A stretch of 64,000 nucleotides of DNA, from positions 248,001-312,000 of the forward strand of contig NZ_BJMM01000002.1 of assembly GCF_006539165.1 (NCBI RefSeq), written 5' to 3'. Both the position numbers and the translations under genes were made by a program. Shown here one piece after another: positions 1 to 8,027 of the stretch (position 1 is its first letter; every line of letters starts with the position of its first letter). Under the pieces are notes generated by a model. The model was given only the letters and a program-made list of their open reading frames with translations. It was not told the origin of the DNA and made no database searches. The DNA comes from Streptomyces cacaoi (GTDB taxonomy: Bacteria > Actinomycetota > Actinomycetes > Streptomycetales > Streptomycetaceae).

Positions 1-2
1 GA

Positions 3-107
3 GACGACGGCCCCGTGACGCGGCGCACGGACGTGGCGGTGGCCGGCGGCGGCCTGCTGACGCGAGGCAGCCCGGCGCGTGCGGGACCGCCGGCCGTGCG
101 CCGCTGA
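3..107 (+). CDS. Possible C-terminal end of a CDS truncated by the window edge
   Basis: An open frame enters from the left edge and stops at TGA. It encodes about 34 residues rich in Ala, Gly, Arg and Pro, with G or C in nearly every third position. No domain is recognisable. It would be convergent with the next gene, which ends about 45 bp away. High-GC DNA often leaves chance frames open, so this could equally be non-coding. Confidence 0.3.
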   Translation, partial: DDGPVTRRTDVAVAGGGLLTRGSPARAGPPAVRR

Positions 108-153
108 CCGGTACAGCCGCAACGGCCGCGAGGAGACCACCGCCGGCCGCCTG

Positions 154-801
154 CTACTGCCGGAGCGGCACCCCGTGTTCGTCGGCGAAGGCCCGTCGGC
201 ACATGCCGTGGCAGAAGCCGTACAGGACGCCCTCGTGCACCAGCGTCAGCGGCGTTCCGTCGAGGTCCACGCGCATACCGCAGACCGGGTCGATCAGCGA
301 GCCCGGCGGCGGGTCCGGAGCGGGCCGGGCGGCGGCATCGTCGCGGTACGGGCGGGAGATCAGCTCGGTGAGGTCCATGCTCCCCATGGCTCTTCCGTGC
401 AGGCCGATACCGCCCTCGGAGACCCCCTCGACGAGAACCACGGCGTCCGGCTCGCGCCGCACCCGCTCCGGATCCCGGCCGGCGGCCCGCTCCGTCTCGG
501 CCAGCACCTCCGTGACGATCTCCACGGTGTAACCGCTCATCTCCTTGCGCCAGGACGCCGGCACGGTCACCCGCACCAGGTAGCGCGGCGGATCCGCCGG
601 GTCCGCCTTCGGCCGCCGCCCGAGCACCCAGGTGGCGGGCGTGTGCACCAGGACGTGGGTGAGCGTGCGCTGGGCCTCCAGGATCTCGATGGCGTGGCTG
701 TCGTCCTCGACCATCAGCGTGTCGATGAGCCGCTCGGCCAGCGCCTCCCGTTCCTCCTCGTCCAGCGCGCCCCTGGGCACGAAGACCTCGATGAGCAGCA
801 T
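154..801 (-). CDS. Tautomerase-like protein with C-terminal YHS domain
   Basis: The 215-residue protein has two parts. Residues 1 to about 110 (starting MLLIEVFVPRG) look like a tautomerase/MIF-type fold protein of the kind found in small actinobacterial hypotheticals. The last 45 or so residues carry DPVCGM, followed by a Phe-Cys-x3-Cys segment, which is the signature of a YHS domain, a small metal- or haem-associated module often joined to metal transporters and hydroxylases. I chose the internal ATG because GGGAG sits just upstream and the tautomerase-type start follows it directly. The substrate is unknown. It is monocistronic as far as can be seen. The YHS call is firm; the N-terminal fold is a family-level guess. 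Confidence 0.65.
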   Translation of the reverse strand: MLLIEVFVPRGALDEEEREALAERLIDTLMVEDDSHAIEILEAQRTLTHVLVHTPATWVLGRRPKADPADPPRYLVRVTVPASWRKEMSGYTVEIVTEVLAETERAAGRDPERVRREPDAVVLVEGVSEGGIGLHGRAMGSMDLTELISRPYRDDAAARPAPDPPPGSLIDPVCGMRVDLDGTPLTLVHEGVLYGFCHGMCRRAFADEHGVPLRQ

Positions 802-1088
802 GGTCGACTCCCGTCGTCCGGTGGTCCGTTGCCGTCCGGCCACCGTGCCGCGTCCGGGCACCCGTCCGCGTCCGCCGAGGGGACCACCCGTGCGCTACCA
901 CGGCGGGAGCAGCCGCCCGGCGCAGCTGCCGCCGGCGTTGTCGGCACCGCTGCCGGTGGCGCCGGCGGCGGCTTCGCGCGGCGGGACCGCGGCACGGTCG
1001 CCTGTGCCGGACGCCACCCGCGCGGCCCGCAGTGCCGCGCACACGGGTAGCGTCCTGTCCGACCGCAGCGAAGGGGAGGTTCGGGGCC

Positions 1089-1868
1089 GTGGACCAGCGA
1101 CGGAGAGTGTTCGTCCTCTCGCCCGTACTGCGTGTGCTGCTGGGCCTGTTGGGAGCGGCGTCGTTCGGTGCGGGCGTGCTCGCGGTGTTCGTCGCACGGG
1201 ACGGGGCGGGCACGGCGGTGCTGATCGCCTTCGGCGGTGCGCTGCTGGTGCTCGCGCTGCTCGGGGACCGGGTGGAGAGCCTGGAGTTCGGCGGGACGTC
1301 GCTCAGCCTCCGCGAGCGTGCGGCCGAACGGCTCGTCCGGGCCGAGGACTCCGAGCGCGGGGGCGACCCGGCCACGGCCGACCGGCTGCGCGCCGAGGCC
1401 CGGGCCCTGCTGGAGGCGGCGGCCGGACCGCTCGCGGACCGGTACGGCGCGGTGCGCGGCACGATGCCGCCCGGCGCGCGGCGTACCCGTGCCATGGGCG
1501 AGGTCGTCGCACGCGCCCGGAGGCTGTCCGAGGAGCGCTCCTTCGACCCCGCCGAGGTCCTCCGGTGGCTGCGCGAGGGCGGCGACGAGGAGCGGGTGAC
1601 GGCCCTCGCCATGATGCAGGCGCGGGCCGAACTGCGGGACTTCGACGCCGCGTTGGCGGCCGTCGAGCACTCGCGCAGCGCGTTCGAGCAGTACCAGGCG
1701 ATGCGGCTGATGGCGCTGATGGCCGACGCGCTCGACGCGGCTCAGCGTGAGCGGCTGGCCGCGGCGCTGGTCGCACAGCGGGAGCGGTGGCGTTTCCGGC
1801 GCGACGCGAGCCGGCAGCGGCTCAGCGAGGAACTCCTGCGGCGGCTGACGGAGCCGACCGGACACTGA
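1089..1868 (+). CDS. Membrane-anchored hypothetical protein
   Basis: A 259-residue protein begins with two hydrophobic segments (about residues 8-30 and 36-55) that should anchor it in the membrane. A long charged, helical cytoplasmic part rich in Ala, Arg and Glu follows. I chose the GTG start because it lies about 7 bases after GGGGAGG; an upstream ATG in the same frame has no ribosome site. I recognise no enzyme motif. The tail resembles helical scaffold-like proteins common in Streptomyces. It is divergent from the tautomerase/YHS gene and convergent with the LacI gene. Confidence 0.7.
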   Translation: MDQRRRVFVLSPVLRVLLGLLGAASFGAGVLAVFVARDGAGTAVLIAFGGALLVLALLGDRVESLEFGGTSLSLRERAAERLVRAEDSERGGDPATADRLRAEARALLEAAAGPLADRYGAVRGTMPPGARRTRAMGEVVARARRLSEERSFDPAEVLRWLREGGDEERVTALAMMQARAELRDFDAALAAVEHSRSAFEQYQAMRLMALMADALDAAQRERLAAALVAQRERWRFRRDASRQRLSEELLRRLTEPTGH

Positions 1869-1929
1869 ACACCCGCCCGCCACCGGCCGTTCCGTGTGCC
1901 GAGGGCGGTCCGCCCGCCCTTCGGCCCGG

Positions 1930-3033
1930 CTACCGGTGTTCCGGCGCGGGTGCGGTGCTCTCCCGCGGGGTCAGCCGGGGGAGGGGCACCTCGACGCGCC
2001 GGCGGGGGCCGCCGGTGAGGACGTCGAGGAGCTGCTGGGCGGCGTGCCGGCCGAACTCCTCGGTGTCCCGGGAGAGCGAGGTGAGCTGCGGGTGGAGGGT
2101 CCGGCACAGCACCGAGTCCTCCCAGGAGACGATGGAGACGTCCCGCGGCACCGAGTGCCCGGTCTCCGTCGCGACGCTGACCGCGGCGACGGCCATCACC
2201 TCGTTGTCGCAGATCAGCGCCGTCGGGGGAGTGGGCAGGGCGAGCAGCCGGCGCGCGGCCTCGGCGCCCTGCGCGTCGGTGTAGTCGGTGGTGACCGAGC
2301 GGGCGTCGGCCAGCCCCGTCCGCTCCGCCTCCTCGCGCAGCGCCCGGATCCGGCGCTCGGTGTGGGTGAAACCGCCGACGCCCGCGATGTGCGCGATGCG
2401 CCGGTGGCCGAGTTCGTAGAGATGCCGGACGACGGTGACCATCGCGGCCGCGTCGTCCGCCCACACGCTGGACAGCCCGGCCGCAGCGGCGTCCCGGCGG
2501 TCCGGCCCGTCCGTGGGCTCCGCCCCGCCGACGACGACCGCGGGCAGGCCGAGCGAGGCGAGCAGGGCGGGCCGGGGGTCCTCGGTGCGCGGATCGACGA
2601 CGAGGACGCCGTCCACCCGGCCCTCGGCCCACCATCTGCGGTACAGCTCGCACTCGGCCTCCAGGCCGTCCGCCATCTGGAACAACAGGGCCTGGTCGCG
2701 CGGCGCGAGGGCCCGCTGGATGCCGGACATCAGCTGGAGGAAGAACGACTCGACGCCGAGGCTGCCGGCGGGCCGGGCCAGCACCATGCCGAGCACACCG
2801 GCCCGCTCGCCGGACAGGGCGCGCGCCGCCGAGTGCGGGCGCCAGCCCAGGCGCTCGGCCACCCGCTCGATACGGGCCCGGGTCCCGGGAGAGACCCCGG
2901 AGCGGTTGTTCAGCGCGAAGGAGACCGCGCTCGCCGACACCCCGGCCTCCCGGGCGATGTCCTTCATCGTCGGCCGCTTGGGCGGCTGTTCGTCCACCGC
3001 GTCGTCCACCGCGTCCTCCACCGCTTCTTCCAC
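1930..3033 (-). CDS. LacI-family transcriptional repressor of the adjacent glycan locus
   Basis: The 367-residue protein has the LacI layout: an N-terminal helix-turn-helix (MKDIAREAGVSASAVSFALN, about residues 23-42), a hinge helix, then a periplasmic-binding-protein-like sensor domain. The GTG start follows AGGAGG by 5 bases and gives an unusual Val/Asp/Glu-rich stretch of about 20 residues before the HTH. An internal ATG at the HTH could be used instead. It is divergent from the sugar-binding lipoprotein, and two palindromic sites with central CG lie between them, as expected for local control. The inducer is inferred to be an oligosaccharide imported by the adjacent ABC system. Confidence 0.9.
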   Translation of the reverse strand: MEEAVEDAVDDAVDEQPPKRPTMKDIAREAGVSASAVSFALNNRSGVSPGTRARIERVAERLGWRPHSAARALSGERAGVLGMVLARPAGSLGVESFFLQLMSGIQRALAPRDQALLFQMADGLEAECELYRRWWAEGRVDGVLVVDPRTEDPRPALLASLGLPAVVVGGAEPTDGPDRRDAAAAGLSSVWADDAAAMVTVVRHLYELGHRRIAHIAGVGGFTHTERRIRALREEAERTGLADARSVTTDYTDAQGAEAARRLLALPTPPTALICDNEVMAVAAVSVATETGHSVPRDVSIVSWEDSVLCRTLHPQLTSLSRDTEEFGRHAAQQLLDVLTGGPRRRVEVPLPRLTPRESTAPAPEHR

Positions 3034-3191
3034 CGCGCTCCTCCTGTGTGGCACGCCCGGCGGGCCGCCGGAGCACACGGTATCCGTGCCGCTCCAACTC
3101 CCCCCGGGCACCGGGCGGTTCGGGCCCGGCCGGCGGGCCGGGAGCGGGCCCGTGCCGCTGGACCGTCCCGCTCCACGGCATGGAGCCTGTG

Positions 3192-3209
3192 AGCTAACGC
3201 GGTTTAGCT
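3192..3209. promoter_or_regulatory. Candidate LacI operator 1
   Basis: The palindrome AGCTAA-N6-TTAGCT has perfect 6-bp arms and CG at the exact centre, the usual form of a LacI-family operator. It lies between the divergent LacI gene and the binding-protein gene. Its A+T-rich arms stand out from the local GC-rich sequence. Confidence 0.75.
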
Positions 3210-3214
3210 TACCC

Positions 3215-3234
3215 GAGCTAAAGCGGATTAGCTC
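3215..3234. promoter_or_regulatory. Candidate LacI operator 2
   Basis: The second palindrome, GAGCTAA-N6-TTAGCTC, has perfect 7-bp arms and again a central CG. Its centre is 24 bp from that of operator 1, about two helical turns, so two dimers could sit close together. A TTGACA hexamer starts 15 bp downstream and may be the -35 of the transporter promoter; I see no convincing -10. Confidence 0.75.
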
Positions 3235-3314
3235 CTGGCCGCCCGAGTATTGACACGATGCCTGGGCGGATGCAGAGTTCACCCCGACGTGTTCTGAGCA
3301 AAGGAGCCGGTTCC

Positions 3315-4637
3315 ATGTCCCCCGCCCAACTTTCCCCATCGGCCGGCAGATTGCTCCGGCCGGCCTCCGTCGCCACGATCGCGCTGGGCACGGCCCTGTC
3401 CCTGACGGCGCTCACCGGCTGTTCGTCGGGCTCGGGCGGTGGCTCGTCGGACGCGAGCGGCGAGGTGAAGGGCAAGATAACGTTCCAGACCTGGAATCTC
3501 CGCGCCGAGTACAAGGACTATTTCAACGGTCTGATAGCGGACTTCGAGAAGAAGTACCCCGGCACCAAGGTGCGGTGGATCGACAAACCGGCCGACCGCT
3601 ATGCGGAGACGCTCAGCGCCGACGCCGCCTCCGAGAACCTTCCGGACGTCGTCAACGTCTCGCCCGACAAGGCGTATCCGCTGGCGAAGGCCGGTGCGCT
3701 GATGAACCTCAGCAAGGACGAGACGGCGGCGAAGGCCGAGAAGCAGTACATGCCCGAGGCGTGGAAGGGCAACGAAATGCCCGGCCTCGACGGCGTCTAC
3801 GGATTCCCGTGGTATCTGAACACCGGCCCGCTCTTCTACAACAAGCGGCTGTTCGAGAAGGCCGGGCTGGACGGTGACAAGCCGCCGCGCACCTACGAGG
3901 AGCTGTTCTCCTACGGCGAGAAGCTCGCGAAGAAGAAGGTCGCCTCCCTGGGCACGGCGCCCGCCATCGAGGACTTCGGCCGCTACGGCGTGGAGTTGAT
4001 GAACAAGGACGCCACCGAGTTCACCTACAACAACGCCAAGGGCGTCGAGCTGCTCAAGAAGTACAAGAAGCTGTACGAGCAGGGCGGTCTGGACGGGCAG
4101 GCGATGTCGGCCGGCCCGGAGAAGGCGGGCGAGAAGTTCGAGCAGGAGAAGATCGCCATGAATGCCGGCGGCGCGCTCGACCTCACCTCCTTCAAGGAGA
4201 ACCAGCCGCAGCTGTACAAGAACATCGGGCTGACGGACGCGCCCAACAACAACGGGCATCCGAACATGTACGTGATGAGCCTCGGCATCAGCCAGACCAG
4301 CGAGAACAAGTCCACCGCCGTGGCCTTCGCCAGGTTCGTCACCAACAAGAAGAACCAGGAATCCTTCGCGCACAAGGTCGCGGTCTTTCCCAGCACCAAG
4401 GGCTCACTGGACGAGCCGTACTGGACGGAGGGCGGCCGGAGCCCCGAGGACCGGGTGCGGGTCTCCTCGGCGAAGCTGCTGAAGAAGGCCGTCAACTACA
4501 CGCCCGTGGTGATGACGGAGGAGATGAAGACGGTGCTCAAGAAGGAAGTCTCCAAGTGCTTCCTCGGCCAGAAGAGCCCGAAGCAGGCGCTGGACGACGC
4601 GGTGGCCGAGTCCAACAAGCTGCTCGAACAGGTCTAG
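3315..4637 (+). CDS. Sugar ABC transporter substrate-binding lipoprotein
   Basis: This 440-residue exported lipoprotein captures oligosaccharide outside the cell for the two permeases downstream. Its signal peptide ends in the lipobox LTGC (around residue 38), followed by a Ser/Gly linker and a family-1 solute-binding fold; length and overall pattern fit MalE-like proteins. The ATG follows AAGGAG at good spacing; the ATG 57 bases upstream would disrupt the signal peptide. No ATPase gene is present. In Streptomyces a shared ATPase (MsiK) energises many such importers, so that is likely here. The ligand is inferred from the mannosidase genes downstream to be a mannose-containing glycan. Confidence 0.9.
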   Translation: MSPAQLSPSAGRLLRPASVATIALGTALSLTALTGCSSGSGGGSSDASGEVKGKITFQTWNLRAEYKDYFNGLIADFEKKYPGTKVRWIDKPADRYAETLSADAASENLPDVVNVSPDKAYPLAKAGALMNLSKDETAAKAEKQYMPEAWKGNEMPGLDGVYGFPWYLNTGPLFYNKRLFEKAGLDGDKPPRTYEELFSYGEKLAKKKVASLGTAPAIEDFGRYGVELMNKDATEFTYNNAKGVELLKKYKKLYEQGGLDGQAMSAGPEKAGEKFEQEKIAMNAGGALDLTSFKENQPQLYKNIGLTDAPNNNGHPNMYVMSLGISQTSENKSTAVAFARFVTNKKNQESFAHKVAVFPSTKGSLDEPYWTEGGRSPEDRVRVSSAKLLKKAVNYTPVVMTEEMKTVLKKEVSKCFLGQKSPKQALDDAVAESNKLLEQV

Positions 4638-4647
4638 GGCGGGCGCA

Positions 4648-5673
4648 GTGAACAGCACCGCCTCCGCTTCCGGGCCCCCGGCGCCGTCCGCCGGCGCGGC
4701 GGGCCCGCCGTCGGCGCCCTCCACGCCGTCCCCGGACTCCCCGGCTTCCTCGGGTTCTCCGGGTTCCCGCTCGTCCCGGGCCGCCCGGCGCGGCGGCGCC
4801 CGGGTGCGCACCCACCGTGCCCACAGCCCCTGGCTGTTCCTGCTGCCGGGCCTGCTCATCACGCTGGCGTTCAACATCTATCCGTTCGTCGCCACGGTCT
4901 GGAAGGCGTTCACCGACGCGCGGACGCTCACCCCCGGCAGCTTCGTCGGGCTCGACAACTTCCAGGAGATGCTGGCCGACGAGCAGTTCTGGATCGGCCT
5001 GCGCAACAGCTTCCTGTACGTGGCCGCCGTCGTGCCGTGCACGGTCGTGCTGCCGCTGCTGCTGGCCCTGCTGGTGCACAAGAACCTGCCGGGCATCGCG
5101 TTCTTCCGCTCGGCGTTCTACACCCCCGTCGTCGCCTCCGTGGTCGTCGTCGGGCTCATCTGGGTGTGGATGCTGGACGACCGGGGGCTCGTCAACGCCG
5201 TCATCAAGACGCTCGGGTTCGACACCGTGCCCTTCCTCAGCGACCGGTGGCTGATCCTGCTGAGCGCCATGCTGGTCACGGTCTGGAAGGGCCTCGGCTA
5301 CTACATGATCATTTACATGGCCGCGCTCGGCAACGTCCCGCGCGAGCTGCACGAGGCCGCCTCCGTGGACGGCGCGGGGCCGGTCCGCCGGTTCCTGTCC
5401 GTCACCGTGCCCGGCGTACGCAACACCATGGTGCTCGTCGGCGCGCTCTCGTCCGTGGCCGCCTTCCGCGTCTTCTCCGAGGTCTTCCTCATGGCCGGAC
5501 CGGACGGCGGACCCGCAGGCGAGGACACCACGCTGGTGATGCTCATCCAGCGCACCGGCACCGGTCTTTCGGGGCGCGTCGGCTACGCCTCCGCGATCTC
5601 CCTGGTGATGTTCGTGATCACGATGGTGCTGCTGCTGGCCGTCTTCGCGGCCGAACGGAGGGACAAGAAGTGA
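4648..5673 (+). CDS. Sugar ABC transporter permease, MalF-like
   Basis: A 341-residue inner-membrane permease with a long Ser/Pro/Ala-rich cytoplasmic N-terminus of about 50 residues and then about six hydrophobic segments. The EAA loop, which contacts the ATPase, is visible as HEAASVDGAGPVRRF. The GTG start lies 10 bp after the binding-protein stop. It pairs with the next permease to form the channel. The coding frame is clean throughout. Confidence 0.9.
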   Translation: MNSTASASGPPAPSAGAAGPPSAPSTPSPDSPASSGSPGSRSSRAARRGGARVRTHRAHSPWLFLLPGLLITLAFNIYPFVATVWKAFTDARTLTPGSFVGLDNFQEMLADEQFWIGLRNSFLYVAAVVPCTVVLPLLLALLVHKNLPGIAFFRSAFYTPVVASVVVVGLIWVWMLDDRGLVNAVIKTLGFDTVPFLSDRWLILLSAMLVTVWKGLGYYMIIYMAALGNVPRELHEAASVDGAGPVRRFLSVTVPGVRNTMVLVGALSSVAAFRVFSEVFLMAGPDGGPAGEDTTLVMLIQRTGTGLSGRVGYASAISLVMFVITMVLLLAVFAAERRDKK

Positions 5674-6629
5674 CGTCCACCGCCCCCTCGGCCGCACCCG
5701 GCAACGGTTCCGCGCCCGGGGAGGGGACCGACCCGCGGCGGCCGGCCGCCCCCGCGCCGCGCCGGCGCCGCCGCGTGCGGGATCTGCGCAACGAGGACGG
5801 CAGCCGGATGTCGCGCGGCTCGGTCGCCGTGCGCTACGTGCTGCTGGCGCTCGTCTTCCTGCTGTGCGTCGGCCCGTTCCTGTGGCAGCTGTCCACCTCG
5901 CTCAAGAGCCCGGGCGAGAACGTCTACAGCGATCCGCCCAAGCTGCTGCCCGAGCACCCGACGCTGGACAACTACCAGAAGGTCGGCGAGATCATCCCCG
6001 TCTGGGACTACGCGCTCAACTCGCTGAAGGTCGCGCTCGCCAACGTGGTCAGCAACGTCGTCGGCGCCTCCATGGCCGGATACGCGCTGGCCCGGCTGAA
6101 GTTCCGGGGCCGCAAGTACGCCGCGCTCGTCTTCCTCGTCGCCATGCTCGTCCCCGCCGAATCGATCATGATCGCGCAGCTGACGACCATGCGGGCGCTC
6201 GATCTGCACAACACGCTGACCGCCGTCGTGCTGCCCGGCTGTGTGGCCGCGCTCAACGTCCTGCTGCTGCGCAACGCGTTCCGCAACATCCCCGAGGAGA
6301 TCGAGGAAGCGGCCATCGTCGACGGCGCCGGCGTGTGGCAGCGCTACTTCCGCATCGGGCTGCCCGCCGTCAAGGGCACCCTCGCCGTCGTGGCGATCTT
6401 CGCCTTCATGGGCGCCTGGGACGACTTCCTGTGGCCCCTCATCGTCCTGACCGACGACTCCAACTACACCCTCACCATCGGCCTCAACTTCCTGCACGGC
6501 ACCTTCTCCAACAACCAGCGGCTCATCGCCGCCGGCACGATGATCGCGGTCGTCCCGCTGATCGTCCTCTTCGCCTGCCTCCAGAAGTACTTCTTCCGCG
6601 GCGTCGGAGAGGGCGCCGTCAAGGGCTAG
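5670..6629 (+). CDS. Sugar ABC transporter permease, MalG-like
   Basis: A 319-residue permease whose GTG start overlaps the previous stop (GTGA), indicating translational coupling. After a basic, Pro-rich N-terminus of about 50 residues it shows about six membrane segments. Its EAA motif is EEAAIVDGAGVWQRY. Together with the upstream permease it should form the heterodimeric channel of the importer. Codon use matches its neighbours. Confidence 0.9.
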   Translation: MTSTAPSAAPGNGSAPGEGTDPRRPAAPAPRRRRRVRDLRNEDGSRMSRGSVAVRYVLLALVFLLCVGPFLWQLSTSLKSPGENVYSDPPKLLPEHPTLDNYQKVGEIIPVWDYALNSLKVALANVVSNVVGASMAGYALARLKFRGRKYAALVFLVAMLVPAESIMIAQLTTMRALDLHNTLTAVVLPGCVAALNVLLLRNAFRNIPEEIEEAAIVDGAGVWQRYFRIGLPAVKGTLAVVAIFAFMGAWDDFLWPLIVLTDDSNYTLTIGLNFLHGTFSNNQRLIAAGTMIAVVPLIVLFACLQKYFFRGVGEGAVKG

Positions 6630-6656
6630 GCCCGACCGGCCCCCGACCGGCCCGCA

Positions 6657-6688
6657 CCCCGCGCCCGGCTTCGCGCCCCGGCGCGGGG
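6657..6688. terminator. Intercistronic hairpin
   Basis: A perfect 9-bp GC stem (CCCCGCGCC / GGCGCGGGG) with a 14-nt loop lies between the permease and glycosidase genes. There is no T-tract. As the operon continues, it is more likely an mRNA-stabilising or partial-attenuation element than a full terminator. Confidence 0.45.
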
Positions 6689-6740
6689 ATGCCCTCCCCC
6701 GCACACCCGCCCGGCCCGAGCACCAGGAGCCCCGAACACA

Positions 6741-8027
6741 ATGCTGCGCTTCGGCGTCAACTACACCCCCAGCCGCGGCTGGTTCCACCACTGGCTCGAC
6801 TTCGACCTCGACGACGTCCGCCGCGACCTGGACGACATCGCGGGGCTCGGACTCGACCACATCCGCGTCTTCCCGCTGTGGCCGCTCTTCCAGCCCAACC
6901 GCAGCCTCATCCGGCCCCGCGCCGTCGAGCAACTGCTGGCCCTGGCCGACGCCGCGGCCGAGCGCGGCCTCGACCTCAACGTCGACGGCCTGCAAGGGCA
7001 CCTGTCCAGCTTCGACTTCCTGCCCTCCTGGACCGCCACCTGGCACCGGCGCAACCTGTTCACCGACCCCGAGGTGGTCGAGGGCCAGGCCGCCTATCTG
7101 CGCACCCTGGCCGAAGCCCTCGCGGGGCGCCGCAACTTCCTCGGGATGACGCTCGGCAACGAGATCAACCAGTTCTCCGACCGGCCGCACCCCGATCCCG
7201 ACCGGGCCGGCGAGGCCGAGATCGACGCCTGGCTGCGCCGGATGCTCGCCGCCTGCGAGGAGGGCGCCCCCGGGCGCGCACATCTGCACGCCGAGTACGA
7301 CGCCTGCTGGTACCAGGACGGCCACCCCTTCACCCCGCGCCAGGCCGCCACACTCGGCGCGATGACCGCCGTGCACTCCTGGGTGTTCAACGGCACCGCG
7401 CAGCGGCACGGGCCCACCGGCACCGCCACCGAACAGCACGCCGCCTATCTGACCGAACTGTCCAAGGCGTGGGCCACCGACCCCGCACGCCCCGTCTGGC
7501 TCCAGGAGGTCGGGGCGCCGGCCCCGCACGTCCCGGCCGACGGCGCCGCCGCCTTCACCGAGGCCACCGTCGCCGCGACGCTGGACTGCGAGCACGTGTG
7601 GGGCGTCACCTGGTGGTGCTCCCACGACGTCGACCGCGCGCTGGCCGACTTCCCCGAACTCGAATACGACCTCGGCCTGTTCACCACGGACCGGAAGCGC
7701 AAACCCGCGGCCGAAGCCCTCGCGCGCGCCGCCGAGCGGGCCCCCGAGGCCGCGCCCCCGCCGCGCACCACCGCGCTCGTCCTCGACGTGGGCGAACCCG
7801 GGCCGGCGGACAGCGCCCCCGAACGCTCCGTGTGCGCGCCCGGCGGCTCCTTCTTCGAGGCATGGGCCGCCCTCGCCGCCGACGGGGTACGTCCCGCCGT
7901 CGTCCTCGCCTCCCGCGCCGCCGACGCCGCACACTTGGCGGCGCGCGGCATCACCGAGACCGTGCACCCTCGCGAGGTGCCGCAGCCCGCCGCCCGTACG
8001 ACCCAGGAGACGCACCCCCATGCATGA
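6741..8027 (+). CDS. GH5-type cytosolic glycosidase, candidate beta-mannosidase
   Basis: A 428-residue protein without a signal peptide, so it acts on imported sugar. It has the GH5/clan-A layout: the acid/base Glu is in LGNEINQ (E141) and the likely nucleophile in WLQEVGAP (E256), with a WW motif near residue 290. I believe it is closest to the subfamily (GH5_18) whose bifidobacterial member cleaves Man-beta-1,4-GlcNAc from N-glycans; that placement is from memory and needs an alignment. The last 100 or so residues form an extra Ala/Pro-rich region outside the barrel. It overlaps the alpha-mannosidase start by 8 bp, so the two are coupled. Confidence 0.75.
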   Translation: MLRFGVNYTPSRGWFHHWLDFDLDDVRRDLDDIAGLGLDHIRVFPLWPLFQPNRSLIRPRAVEQLLALADAAAERGLDLNVDGLQGHLSSFDFLPSWTATWHRRNLFTDPEVVEGQAAYLRTLAEALAGRRNFLGMTLGNEINQFSDRPHPDPDRAGEAEIDAWLRRMLAACEEGAPGRAHLHAEYDACWYQDGHPFTPRQAATLGAMTAVHSWVFNGTAQRHGPTGTATEQHAAYLTELSKAWATDPARPVWLQEVGAPAPHVPADGAAAFTEATVAATLDCEHVWGVTWWCSHDVDRALADFPELEYDLGLFTTDRKRKPAAEALARAAERAPEAAPPPRTTALVLDVGEPGPADSAPERSVCAPGGSFFEAWAALAADGVRPAVVLASRAADAAHLAARGITETVHPREVPQPAARTTQETHPHA

